DNA from: Chamaesiphon sp.
GTDB taxonomy: Bacteria > Cyanobacteriota > Cyanobacteriia > Cyanobacteriales > Chamaesiphonaceae
Assembly: GCA_026786125.1 (NCBI GenBank)
Contig: JAJAYU010000106.1
Span: 1-9,301 of the forward strand
Length of the DNA: 9,301 nucleotides
Reading direction: 5' to 3'
The position numbers and the translations under genes were made by a program. Below, piece by piece: positions 1 through 6,007 of the stretch. How positions within the stretch are numbered: the first letter of the stretch is position 1; the number at the start of each line of letters is the position of its first letter. The notes below the pieces were generated by a model. That model saw nothing but the letters and a program-made list of their open reading frames with translations. It was not told where the DNA came from and searched no databases.

Positions 1-14
1 AGACCTACAGATGA

Positions 15-86
15 CTAGAGGACAGTCCCGGCACTCAGCCGGCTAACTCCAGTTTCGAGACCCAAACGTGTACTACTCTCGATCAT
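15..86 (-). CDS. Possible 23-residue peptide ORF (leader peptide or part of a small RNA)
   Basis: A 24-codon frame runs from ATG (86-84) to TAG (17-15). It is preceded by a perfect Shine-Dalgarno AGGAGGT (complement of 94-100) with a 7-nt spacer, the best ribosome-binding site in this window. The peptide starts MIESSTRLGLE and ends SAGTVL. I recognise no family, and there is no run of one amino acid as in a classical attenuator leader. The coding stretch can fold into two hairpins (55-60 with 77-82, and 28-32 with 38-42), so it may instead be part of a structured leader or sRNA. On the plus strand the same site reads CCACCTCCT, resembling the 16S anti-Shine-Dalgarno end. What lies downstream is outside the window. 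Confidence 0.3.
   Translation of the reverse strand: MIESSTRLGLETGVSRLSAGTVL
28..82 (-). other. Paired stem-loops in the stretch downstream of clpP
   Basis: Two inverted repeats lie close together. TCGAGA at 55-60 pairs with TCTCGA at 77-82 around a 16-nt loop, and CCGGC at 28-32 pairs with GCCGG at 38-42 around a 5-nt loop. Neither has a U-run, so they are not simple terminators. They fall inside the 23-codon ORF and could form a structured 5' leader for a gene beyond the window edge, or a small RNA. I could not match them to a known cyanobacterial RNA family. Confidence 0.3.
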
Positions 87-220
87 GGGCACCACCTCCT
101 AATGTGTTGAATTGGTTAGCTGTTCCGTAACAACGAGTAATTTACTACCTGCACCAAAGCTAACACAAAGGATTGAGAATTGACAACGACCAATTAATAT
201 TCGTTTACTAATCTTTAGTT

Positions 221-265
221 AAAAATAGGGAAGATGAGATTTATAACTTTCCCCACCCTATTTTT
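221..265. terminator. Probable terminator after clpP
   Basis: AAAAATAGGG (221-230) and CCCTATTTTT (256-265) form a perfect 10-bp inverted repeat around a 25-nt loop, about 30 bp past the clpP stop. Read on the minus strand, the second arm ends in TTTTT, as expected of a factor-independent terminator. The A/T ends make it symmetrical, so it could also act on plus-strand transcripts. The long loop lowers confidence. Confidence 0.45.
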
Positions 266-294
266 GAGATTTTGGACTCCGGCTGTTGCAAAAA

Positions 295-906
295 TTATTG
301 GACGAGAGCTAGGGGTGGATTCACCGCACTGACACGTCGATCAATCACCGTATCGATTAAACCATAGTCCTTGGCCTCAACCGCAGACATGTAGAAATCT
401 CGATCGGTATCTTCTTGGATTTTCTCCAATGGTTGACCCGTATGTTTGGCGAGTAGATCGTTCAAGGTACCCTTGATATAGAGAATTTCTTTAGCTTGGA
501 TGGCGATATCCGTAGCTTGTCCCTGTGCGCCGCCTAAAGGCTGGTGAATCATGATCCTGGAACTTGGCAGGCTCATCCGCTTTCCTTGTGCTCCAGCACT
601 GAGCAAGAAGGCTCCCATACTAGCAGCAAATCCCATACAGACAGTGCAGACATCGGGACGAATTTGGTTCATCGTGTCAAAGATGCCCATTCCGGCTGAA
701 ACCGAACCACCAGGGGAATTGATATACAAATAGATATCTTTTTCTGGATCTTCTGCTTCCAAAAATAGCAATTGCGCCACGATGAGGTTGGCTAAATCTG
801 AAGTTACTTGGTCGCCCAAGAAGATAATTCGATCGCGCAATAGCCGAGAATAAATGTCAAAGGCGCGTTCGCCTCTCCCAGACTGTTCAATTACGGTAGG
901 TATCAT
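295..906 (-). CDS. clpP: ATP-dependent Clp protease proteolytic subunit
   Basis: Serine peptidase subunit (family S14) of the Clp protease. It forms the heptameric-ring barrel that degrades proteins unfolded by ClpC/ClpX ATPases in the cytoplasm. At 203 residues it has the usual family length. The catalytic triad is visible: Ser96 in GFAASMGA, His121 in MIHQPLGG, and Asp170 in [10 protein letters not shown], spaced as in E. coli ClpP. The [12 protein letters not shown] oxyanion-strand motif is at 61-72, and no propeptide is obvious. Because the triad is complete, this is an active ClpP and not the inactive ClpR paralogue that cyanobacteria also encode; I cannot tell which of their several ClpP copies it is. 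The N-terminus [12 protein letters not shown] matches cyanobacterial ClpP proteins, supporting the ATG at 906. The Shine-Dalgarno is weak. It appears to be a single gene, with a hairpin after the stop. Confidence 0.97.
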   Translation of the reverse strand: MIPTVIEQSGRGERAFDIYSRLLRDRIIFLGDQVTSDLANLIVAQLLFLEAEDPEKDIYLYINSPGGSVSAGMGIFDTMNQIRPDVCTVCMGFAASMGAFLLSAGAQGKRMSLPSSRIMIHQPLGGAQGQATDIAIQAKEILYIKGTLNDLLAKHTGQPLEKIQEDTDRDFYMSAVEAKDYGLIDTVIDRRVSAVNPPLALVQ

Positions 907-980
907 AGCTATGTCACTTTATATCGATTCTTCCTATTATTACCCAATCTCGTGCTCAAAGGTCTAGGGGTATCCGTACT

Positions 981-1036
981 GAGTTGGGAGTTCGGGGTTC
1001 GGGGTTCGGAGTTCGGAGTTCGGAGTTCGGAGTTCG
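981..1036. repeat. Heptanucleotide tandem repeat (GAGTTCG)8, STRR type
   Basis: Eight consecutive 7-bp units: GAGTTGG, GAGTTCG, GGGTTCG twice, then GAGTTCG four times. Short tandemly repeated heptamers like this are well known from intergenic DNA of cyanobacteria. The array lies between the divergent clpP and glycosyltransferase genes. Short frames across it (for instance minus-strand residues such as SELRTPNSEPRTPNS) are translations of the repeat and not genes. Confidence 0.9.
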
Positions 1037-1039
1037 GAG

Positions 1040-1060
1040 GAACGCCAGCGTTCTGTTTTT
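1040..1060 (+). terminator. Terminator-like hairpin beside the heptamer array
   Basis: GAACGC (1040-1045) and GCGTTC (1048-1053) form a 6-bp stem with a two-base CA loop, followed by TGTTTTT. This has the form of a short intrinsic terminator read on the plus strand, but there is no plus-strand gene upstream for it to terminate. It is more likely part of the repeat element. The two-base loop is tight. Confidence 0.35.
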
Positions 1061-1143
1061 CCCCTGCACTCCTACATAACACACTCCCAACACCCAACTC
1101 TTAAAAAGTAGGTAAATTCCCTGATGGAGTCTTTTCGCTTCCT

Positions 1144-1180
1144 TGTTATACTGGACGATTACGTCACAAATAAGTTGTGA
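1144..1180 (+). promoter_or_regulatory. Candidate extended -10 promoter and adjoining inverted-repeat operator
   Basis: TGTTATACT at 1144-1152 fits an extended -10 (TGnTATAAT-like), with no good -35 at the usual distance. Just downstream, TCACAA (1164-1169) and TTGTGA (1175-1180) form a perfect 6-bp inverted repeat with a 5-nt spacer, where a repressor of the glycosyltransferase gene could bind. The site is about 150 bp before that start codon. This is a pattern match only. Confidence 0.3.
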
Positions 1181-1214
1181 TCTGAATGCTTTATTTAAAC
1201 GTGCTGGGCACGGA

Positions 1215-1267
1215 TTGCACATAGAGTAAGTCTATATTATTAACTTTCAATCTTATTCGATCGAATA
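1215..1267 (+). promoter_or_regulatory. Candidate sigma70-type promoter and 14-bp palindrome
   Basis: TTGCAC (1215-1220) and TATTAA (1238-1243) are separated by 17 bp, an acceptable -35/-10 pair for the glycosyltransferase gene at 1308. A perfect 14-bp palindrome, TATTCGATCGAATA, lies at 1254-1267 just downstream. It could be an operator, or simply a HIP1-related CGATCG core. Confidence is low because AT-rich DNA gives many such matches. Confidence 0.25.
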
Positions 1268-1307
1268 TTTTGCGGTTTCTTGTTATTTTCACTAGGCTTG
1301 ATGATCT

Positions 1308-2447
1308 ATGAATAGAGTTTTAATGGTTACGACTCTGCCCTGTACTCTAACCAGTTTCTTATTACCGTTTGCAGCTCATTTTCGATCAATTGGATGGCAA
1401 GTCGATGCTATGTCCTGCGGGATTTCTACCGATCCTAAATGTCTAAACGGATTCGATCAAGTCTGGGATGTAGAATGGTCGCGTAACCCCCTCGATCCCC
1501 GCAATTTATTACGGACTCCAGGCAAGATTCGGGAGATTGTCTTGCGTGAAAAGTACAATATTATCCATGTTCATACTCCGGTGGCGGCGTTTGTGACCCG
1601 ATATGCGCTAAAAGATTTACGCGATCAATTAAACTGCAAAGTGATTTATACTGCACATGGATTTCACTTCTTTAAAGGTGGCAATTCTCTCAAAAACACT
1701 GCATTTATTAATCTAGAAAAGTCGGCTGGTAAATGGACAGACTATCTAGTCACGATCAATCATGAGGATAAATTGGCGGCACTGGAGTATGGATTGGTCG
1801 CACCAAATCGTACCCACTATATGCCTGGAATTGGGGTTGATCTAAAATATTATAATCGTGATACTGTCTCAGATGCCGCAGTAGCAGATGTGCGTCAGCA
1901 ATTGGGCATTGGGGAGGATACCCCATTGTTGCTATCAGTAGCAGAGTTCACTACGCGCAAACATCATGTGGATGCGATCGAGGCATTTTCCAAATTAGCG
2001 CGCAGGGATGTACACTTTGCCTTGGCGGGTTCTGGCCCCCTCATGGACAAGATGAAACAATTAGCCACCGAATTGGGTGTGATAGATCGCATTCACTTTC
2101 TAGGTAATCGATCTGATGTACCAGTATTGATGAAGGCTGCATGTGCAAATATTCTAGTCTCTGCTCAAGAAGGATTGCCCCGCTGTGTCCTAGAATCTTT
2201 AGCCTTAAAAGTCCCAACAATTGGTACCAAAATTAGGGGTACCAAAGATCTACTCGAAGGCGGTTGTGGATTATTAATTGATGTTGGTAATGTGGATGGA
2301 TTAGCTGCTGCGATGACCTGGATCCTCGATCAACCCCAGGAAGCAGCTAAGATGGCTAAACTAGGCTATGAGCGAATTTCTACTTACGATCTAGAAGTTG
2401 TGATCCAGCTTCATGAGCAATTGTATAGGGAAGCGTTAGTTAGTTGA
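1308..2447 (+). CDS. Glycosyltransferase family 4 protein (EpsD-like)
   Basis: A 379-residue GT-B-fold retaining glycosyltransferase, probably moving a sugar from a nucleotide donor to a lipid-linked or polysaccharide acceptor at the cytoplasmic face of the membrane. The N-terminal Rossmann domain begins at residues 3-35 (RVLMVTTLP...SFLLPFAAHF) and includes IIHVHTPVAA (85-94) and VIYTAHGFHFFKGG (112-125), a stretch typical of exopolysaccharide enzymes such as EpsD/CapM. The donor-binding C-terminal domain has the glycine loop FALAGSGPL (237-245) and the EX7E motif E288-E296 in EGLPRCVLE. No signal peptide is seen. An upstream ATG at 1301 is out of frame and hits a stop at once, so 1308 is the start; the Shine-Dalgarno is poor (AGG at 1294). 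No neighbouring polysaccharide genes are present, so substrate and pathway cannot be assigned. Confidence 0.9.
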   Translation: MNRVLMVTTLPCTLTSFLLPFAAHFRSIGWQVDAMSCGISTDPKCLNGFDQVWDVEWSRNPLDPRNLLRTPGKIREIVLREKYNIIHVHTPVAAFVTRYALKDLRDQLNCKVIYTAHGFHFFKGGNSLKNTAFINLEKSAGKWTDYLVTINHEDKLAALEYGLVAPNRTHYMPGIGVDLKYYNRDTVSDAAVADVRQQLGIGEDTPLLLSVAEFTTRKHHVDAIEAFSKLARRDVHFALAGSGPLMDKMKQLATELGVIDRIHFLGNRSDVPVLMKAACANILVSAQEGLPRCVLESLALKVPTIGTKIRGTKDLLEGGCGLLIDVGNVDGLAAAMTWILDQPQEAAKMAKLGYERISTYDLEVVIQLHEQLYREALVS

Positions 2448-2448
2448 T

Positions 2449-2466
2449 ACTTCGGCTACGCTCAGT
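2449..2466. repeat. Dispersed 18-bp repeat, copy 1 (second copy at 6821)
   Basis: ACTTCGGCTACGCTCAGT occurs here and again, identical over 18 bp, at 6821-6838. This copy starts 2 bp after the glycosyltransferase stop codon and runs into the AATTGAT heptamer array. It is partly self-complementary (GCTACGC core, ACT/AGT ends). I recall similar GGCTACGCTCAG repeats as common in filamentous and colonial cyanobacteria. Confidence 0.7.
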
Positions 2467-2472
2467 ACAAGT

Positions 2473-2656
2473 AATTGATAATTGATAATTGATAGTTAAT
2501 TAATAAAAATAATCAGTATTTGGGGTAGGCAGTGGCTACCAACTAGGATCTACGCTGAATTGAGCTATAAAAATTTAGCCCCCATCATGATGTGATGGAG
2601 GCTTAATTTAAGTAGTAAGTAATAGCTGGTGAGCTATCAATTATCAATTATCAATT
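2473..2656. repeat. 23-bp perfect inverted repeat of AATTGAT heptamers
   Basis: Positions 2473-2495 (three AATTGAT-type units ending in GATAG) are the exact reverse complement of 2634-2656. The arms enclose 138 bp that contain the convergent terminator hairpin. The right arm ends only 6 bp before the gap stop codon. In RNA the arms could form a long stem around the terminator; in DNA they could extrude a cruciform. The same heptamer in opposite orientation on both sides suggests either array expansion or a small element with long terminal inverted repeats. Confidence 0.75.
2569..2612. terminator. Bidirectional terminator between glycosyltransferase and gap
   Basis: GCC-C-CCATCA (2578-2587) pairs with TGATGG-A-GGC (2593-2602) around a 5-nt loop. 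The stem is flanked by AAATTTA on the left and TTAATTT on the right, so a U-rich tail follows it in both directions. It lies midway between two convergent genes, where a shared terminator is expected. Confidence 0.7.
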
Positions 2657-2662
2657 AATTAA

Positions 2663-3676
2663 TTATCTGACCCATTTCTTACCAACGATTTCAGCAAGAT
2701 CGACAACCCGTTGGCTGTAGCCCCACTCGTTATCGTACCAAGCGATGACTTTGACCATATCGTCGCCCATGACCATTGTCAGTGCAGCGTCGATCGTCGA
2801 AGAGGCATCAGTACCCTTAAAATCACTGGAAACTAATGGTAGCTCACAGAAGTCCAAAATCCCTTTCATCTGACCTTCAGCAGCCGCTTTAAGGGCAGCA
2901 TTGACTTCTTCAGCGAAGGTTTTCTTCTCAACATTGACGACTAAATCGACAACTGACACGTTTGGAGTAGGTACTCGCAGTGCAATCCCGTTGAGTTTAC
3001 CTTTCAATTCTGGTAGTACCAAAGATACTGCTTTAGCTGCACCAGTAGATGTTGGGACAATATTCATCGCCGCAGCTCTTGCACGACGGAGATCGCGGTG
3101 GGACGCATCCAGCAAGCGTTGGTCGCCTGTATAGCTGTGAGTGGTGGTCATCGTACCTTTGATGATCCCAAAGTTATCATTGAGAACTTTAGCAAAAGGT
3201 GCTAGACAGTTGGTAGTACAACTAGCGTTACTAATAATGAAATGCTTGTTGTGGTCGTAGTCTTTTTCATTGACTCCGACGACGAAGGTACCGTCTTCAT
3301 CTTTACCTGGTGCGGTAATTAGCACTTTTTTGGCACCAGCATTGATATGTCTGGAAGCACCAGCATGACTGATGAAAACACCTGTGGATTCAATTACTAG
3401 ATCGATTTCCCATTCTTTCCAAGGCAAATTGTCTGGGTTGCGATCGGATACACACTTGATTGTTTTACCATTAACAGTGATGGTGTTATCATCAGCACTG
3501 ATTTCTGCATCGAATTTACCCAACATGGTGTCGTACCGGAGCAAATGAGCATTGGTGCGGGGATCTGAAGTATCGTTGATACCTACAACTTCCAAGTGAC
3601 TATTGGTTCTTCCCAACCAACACCGCATAAAATTCCGTCCGATCCGCCCAAACCCGTTGATCGCTACTCTAATCAC
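2663..3676 (-). CDS. gap2: Glyceraldehyde-3-phosphate dehydrogenase, photosynthetic Gap2 type
   Basis: Converts 1,3-bisphosphoglycerate to glyceraldehyde 3-phosphate in the Calvin cycle, and the reverse in glycolysis; tetrameric and cytoplasmic. The full-length 337-residue protein shows the dinucleotide-binding GFGRIGRNF (8-16), the catalytic Cys153 in SCTTN (152-156) and the base His180 in [14 protein letters not shown]. The stretches RCWLGRTNS and [18 protein letters not shown] match the cyanobacterial/plastid Gap2 (GapA-like) branch, which uses NADP and NAD, rather than the glycolytic Gap1. The start is GTG at 3676: an in-frame TAA lies 7 nt upstream, and the N-terminus [12 protein letters not shown] agrees with the family. 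A GAGGG ribosome-binding site sits about 10 nt before it. The last residues KKWVR lack a GapB-type CP12-like extension. Gene choice between gap paralogues rests on sequence recall. Confidence 0.93.
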   Translation of the reverse strand: MIRVAINGFGRIGRNFMRCWLGRTNSHLEVVGINDTSDPRTNAHLLRYDTMLGKFDAEISADDNTITVNGKTIKCVSDRNPDNLPWKEWEIDLVIESTGVFISHAGASRHINAGAKKVLITAPGKDEDGTFVVGVNEKDYDHNKHFIISNASCTTNCLAPFAKVLNDNFGIIKGTMTTTHSYTGDQRLLDASHRDLRRARAAAMNIVPTSTGAAKAVSLVLPELKGKLNGIALRVPTPNVSVVDLVVNVEKKTFAEEVNAALKAAAEGQMKGILDFCELPLVSSDFKGTDASSTIDAALTMVMGDDMVKVIAWYDNEWGYSQRVVDLAEIVGKKWVR

Positions 3677-3804
3677 AGCCTGTTAACCCTCTTTTCCTAA
3701 AATCTCAATATCCAGTTATAAGACCAGATCATATCGCAAACCATACACATCTTTGACTTTATCTATGTCAGAATGGTAACTTTTTTCAATCTAATTCACT
3801 AATT

Positions 3805-3830
3805 AACACATGAACAGACATTCATGTGTT
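3805..3830. promoter_or_regulatory. SmtB/ArsR-family metal-sensor operator
   Basis: AACACATGAA (3805-3814) and TTCATGTGTT (3821-3830) are perfect 10-bp inverted arms around CAGACA. From memory this closely resembles the S1/S2 operator of the Synechococcus smtA promoter (AACACATGAACAG... half site), bound by the zinc-responsive repressor SmtB. It ends 34 bp before the bmtA start codon and probably overlaps the -35 region (TTCATG at 3821, TATTGA at 3843, 16-bp spacer). Zinc binding to SmtB would be expected to release repression. Confidence 0.82.
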
Positions 3831-3864
3831 ATCGTAAAAGGGTATTGAATTGAGGTACTAAATC

Positions 3865-4035
3865 ATGACTACTGCAACTTTAACAAAATGTGCGTGTAAT
3901 GCTTGCTTGTGCAATGTTTCGATCGAATCCGCTGTCCTCAAGGATGGTCAAAGCTACTGTAGCGCAGCCTGTGCCAATGGTCATAAAGACGGACAGGTTT
4001 GTGGCAAAGCTGGTTGTAACTGTAATGCGGGTTAG
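3865..4035 (+). CDS. bmtA: Bacterial metallothionein (SmtA/BmtA family)
   Basis: A 56-residue cysteine-rich cytoplasmic protein that sequesters zinc and other thiophilic metals. All nine cysteines of Synechococcus SmtA are present in the same pattern: C9, C11, C14, C16 (KCACNACLCN), C32, C36 (YCSAAC), C46, C51 and C53 (VCGKAGCNCN). His40 (ANGH) is kept, but the second histidine ligand of SmtA (in its CGHTGC segment) is replaced, with CGKAGC here, and the C-terminal histidine is Asn. The site is thus Cys9His1, which may alter zinc affinity or exchange. GAGG at 3852-3855 gives a Shine-Dalgarno about 9 nt before the ATG. An SmtB-type operator lies immediately upstream, so metal induction is likely. 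No smtB is adjacent. Confidence 0.93.
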   Translation: MTTATLTKCACNACLCNVSIESAVLKDGQSYCSAACANGHKDGQVCGKAGCNCNAG

Positions 4036-4053
4036 GTTTAATATCAGAGGTAA

Positions 4054-4443
4054 TTAATGAGACAATTTAGTAGACGACTTTAAGAAAGTTTGGCTCAATA
4101 TCGCGGTACAACTGAGGGCGAAGAAAATCAATAAGCCAAAGCCGATGGCATAACTACCCGTCAGATCCCGACAAATACCCAAAACAATCGGTGGAAAAAA
4201 GCCACCCAAGCCACCTGCCGCACCGACTAATCCGGTGACACTCCCAGTTTGCTGGGGGAAATACTCGGGCACAAGTTTAAAGACACCCCCATTACCTAAT
4301 CCAAATAATATCGCACAACCGATCGAGCCAATCGTGAATAGCATAATCGATTGCGTTGCCATCAACCAGCTAATTGCTGCGATGCCCAAAAACACTCCCA
4401 CTAGCAACTTTTGACCACCGATGCGGTTAAAACCACTTTGGCT
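4054..4443 (-). pseudogene. narK: 3' remnant of a NarK/NrtP-type nitrate/nitrite transporter (MFS, NNP family)
   Basis: Only the C-terminal third of a 12-helix nitrate/nitrite porter remains. The frame is open from 4443, reading SQSGFNRIGGQKLLVGVFLG, and runs to TAA at 4056-4054. The second nitrate signature is present (GNGGVFKLVPEYFP and GLVGAAGGLGGFFPP), followed by predicted helices LGICRDLTGSYAIGFGLLIFFAL and a short tail. Members of the family are usually about 430-500 residues, so some 300 N-terminal residues are missing. Upstream the frame meets TAG at 4446-4444, and the DNA becomes nth coding sequence on the same strand. A TTG at 4407 could serve as a start, but a 117-residue half bundle is unlikely to transport anything. 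The fragment shares about 40 bp with the nth 3' end, pointing to a deletion that joined the two genes. Confidence 0.85.
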
Positions 4444-5141
4444 CTAGGTGCCTTGGAAGTGGCGTTTGCTTGAGCTTTTGTCTTTGGTGGCTGATGCGCC
4501 GAGGCACATAACTCTGCTAATTCACAATCAGGACAATTAGGTTTGCGAGCATTACAGATTGCTCGACCATGATAGATGGTCATAATCGAGAAATTCTCCC
4601 AATCTGGTTGAGGTAAAAACTTCATTAAATCCTGTTCGATTTTAATCGGATCTTGATGAGCTGTTAAACCGATTAAATTAGTCAACCTTTTAACATGGGT
4701 ATCCACAGTGACTCCTTGAATATTACCAAAAGCGTGAGCAGAAACTACATTAGCCGTTTTTCTTGCCACCCCTGGTAATGTCAACAACTGTTCCATCAAT
4801 TGCGGTACTTCACCACCAAATTCTTCCATAATCTTGCGGCAAGCACCTTGAATATTCTTAGCTTTGTTATGATAAAATCCAGTCGATCGAACCAATTCTT
4901 CAATATCCAAAATATCAGCATAAGCCATCGATCGAGCATCGGGAAATTTGGCGAATAATGCCGGAGTAACTTTATTTACCCGCTCGTCGGTACATTGAGC
5001 TGAGAGAATCGTAGCGACTAATAATTGGACGGGAGTTGTATAATCAAGGCTACAAGTAGCATCTGGATATAAGCGTTTTAATCTGAGCAATACTTCCAAT
5101 TCTCTTTTTTTCTTGGATGTCCACTTACGATCTATTGCCAT
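4401..5141 (-). CDS. nth: Endonuclease III (DNA glycosylase/AP lyase)
   Basis: Removes oxidised pyrimidines from DNA and cleaves the abasic site, starting base-excision repair. The helix-hairpin-helix motif LPGVARKTANVV (122-133) carries the catalytic Lys128, and the catalytic Asp147 is in VDTHV. The [4Fe-4S] cluster cysteines are C196-x6-C203-x2-C206-x5-C212. E. coli Nth has 211 residues and this protein has 246, with an Ala/Lys-rich tail after residue 214. The last 14 codons or so (AKVVLTASVVKSC) lie in DNA that, in another frame, is the remnant of narK, so the original C-terminus has probably been lost and replaced. The catalytic and cluster regions are intact, so activity is expected. It lies 36 bp downstream of the lipoate-ligase-family gene on the same strand, a likely two-gene unit. 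The Shine-Dalgarno is weak. Confidence 0.95.
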   Translation of the reverse strand: MAIDRKWTSKKKRELEVLLRLKRLYPDATCSLDYTTPVQLLVATILSAQCTDERVNKVTPALFAKFPDARSMAYADILDIEELVRSTGFYHNKAKNIQGACRKIMEEFGGEVPQLMEQLLTLPGVARKTANVVSAHAFGNIQGVTVDTHVKRLTNLIGLTAHQDPIKIEQDLMKFLPQPDWENFSIMTIYHGRAICNARKPNCPDCELAELCASAHQPPKTKAQANATSKAPRAKVVLTASVVKSC

Positions 5142-5177
5142 TTCGTATTTTCTAGCTCAACAGTGATTTATAATTGA

Positions 5178-5921
5178 TTATGCATTGATCGAGTCTTGTT
5201 TAATCTCTGACCATTCTCGATCGCTCAACGGCTCAATCTCGAATTTTACCTGAAAATGTCTTTGAGCTGAAGTAGTCATAGTCTCAATTATCTGACTACT
5301 AGTTAACTGTGAAATATCACTAGGTGGGAATGTGATAGTCTCATCAAATACTTGCTTGAATAAATCTAAATCTGGATTAATTCGGATCGAACCGTGTTGG
5401 AGAATTACCCCTGATTTAATTAATTGGGCACTACCGATTAATTTATATCCATCTGCACAAACTAGATCCGCACTTGTTGCAGTACCAAAGCAATTAGGAT
5501 TGTGAATATAGCCCTTACCTGCTACACCATAGTTTAAATCAATATTAAGCGATCTCCAGCCATCGATCAGAAACTGACAAATTCGTTGATATACTTCGAC
5601 CCTTTTCCCCACAAAACCCGAACCGATGAGGGCGTAAGTCAAATCTCCTTGATGCAACACACCCCGCCCACCTGTGGGACGTTTAACTAGATCTACAGAT
5701 GAATCTTGCCAAATTAGCGATCGCCAATGTTCGGGATAGTGGCGTTGGTGATATCCTAGAGAGATAGTCGGTTTTGACCAAGTGTAGAAGCGTAATGTTG
5801 GTGGAATTTGACCTAAGATATGTTGGTCTAATAACCACCGATCAATCGACATTTGAATCTCTCCAGTAGACTCAATCAGTGGAATTAGTCGCCAAATTGT
5901 TGATAGATGATTTGATCGCAT
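5178..5921 (-). CDS. Lipoate-protein ligase / octanoyltransferase family protein (LplA/LipM-like)
   Basis: A 247-residue protein of the biotin/lipoate ligase fold, expected to attach or transfer lipoyl or octanoyl groups to the E2 subunits of pyruvate dehydrogenase and similar complexes, or to GcvH. Visible motifs: WRLIPLIESTGEIQMSIDRWLL (10-31, family N-terminus), the acyl-pocket loop KRPTGGRGVLHQGDLTYAL (80-98), and GYKLIGSAQ (158-166) with the catalytic-type Lys160. Cys144 in NCFGTATSADLV sits where LipM-type octanoyltransferases carry their acyl-thioester cysteine, favouring a transferase over an ATP-dependent ligase. The large C-terminal accessory domain of E. coli LplA is absent. The ATG at 5921 puts WRLIP at the expected place; its Shine-Dalgarno is poor. 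One HIP1 octamer lies inside. Probably cotranscribed with nth; it is divergent from the gene at 6099. Confidence 0.8.
   Translation of the reverse strand: MRSNHLSTIWRLIPLIESTGEIQMSIDRWLLDQHILGQIPPTLRFYTWSKPTISLGYHQRHYPEHWRSLIWQDSSVDLVKRPTGGRGVLHQGDLTYALIGSGFVGKRVEVYQRICQFLIDGWRSLNIDLNYGVAGKGYIHNPNCFGTATSADLVCADGYKLIGSAQLIKSGVILQHGSIRINPDLDLFKQVFDETITFPPSDISQLTSSQIIETMTTSAQRHFQVKFEIEPLSDREWSEIKQDSINA
5717..5724. repeat. HIP1 octamer GCGATCGC
   Basis: A perfect copy of the highly iterated palindrome HIP1, typical of many cyanobacterial genomes, lies inside the lipoate-ligase-family gene. It is the only complete copy I noticed, although the CGATCG core is frequent throughout the window. Confidence 0.85.
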
Positions 5922-6007
5922 TCTGATTTCATTAGTCGGTAAATTACAGCAGTATCAATATTCACAGCATTATTGCCTAAGTTATTGGTGATATGCAATT
6001 CATGGTG

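Larger units (their letters stand above)
981..1100. repeat. 120-bp repeat element: heptamer array plus hairpin with 8-bp terminal inverted repeats
   Basis: The array begins with GAGTTGGG (981-988), and its exact reverse complement CCCAACTC lies at 1093-1100. Between them are the tandem units, a hairpin followed by a T-run (1040-1060) and a C/A-rich stretch. The terminal inverted repeats make the block look like one unit, possibly a small non-autonomous element. No target-site duplication is evident to me, so this may equally be layered simple repeats. Confidence 0.45.

Noticed and set aside
1..60. GAGGACAGTCCCGGC on the plus strand, resembling the conserved 5' region of RNase P RNA
   Set aside because: Only a short partial match; the sequence that follows shows none of the other conserved RNase P or tmRNA elements within the 300 bp available.
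551..733. 60-codon plus-strand frame inside clpP
   Set aside because: Antisense shadow of a clear, complete clpP reading frame; no ribosome-binding site or family.
981..1036. Possible CRISPR array in the tandem repeats
   Set aside because: Units are 7 bp with no unique spacers; this is a simple heptamer tandem repeat.
909..1222. Two minus-strand frames of 62 and 88 codons between clpP and the glycosyltransferase gene
   Set aside because: Both owe much of their length to translation of the GAGTTCG heptamer array (runs such as TPNSELRTPNSE), share the same DNA in different frames, and have no recognisable domain.
2901..3134. 77-codon plus-strand frame inside gap
   Set aside because: Antisense shadow of the conserved GAPDH gene; composition follows the opposite strand's codons.
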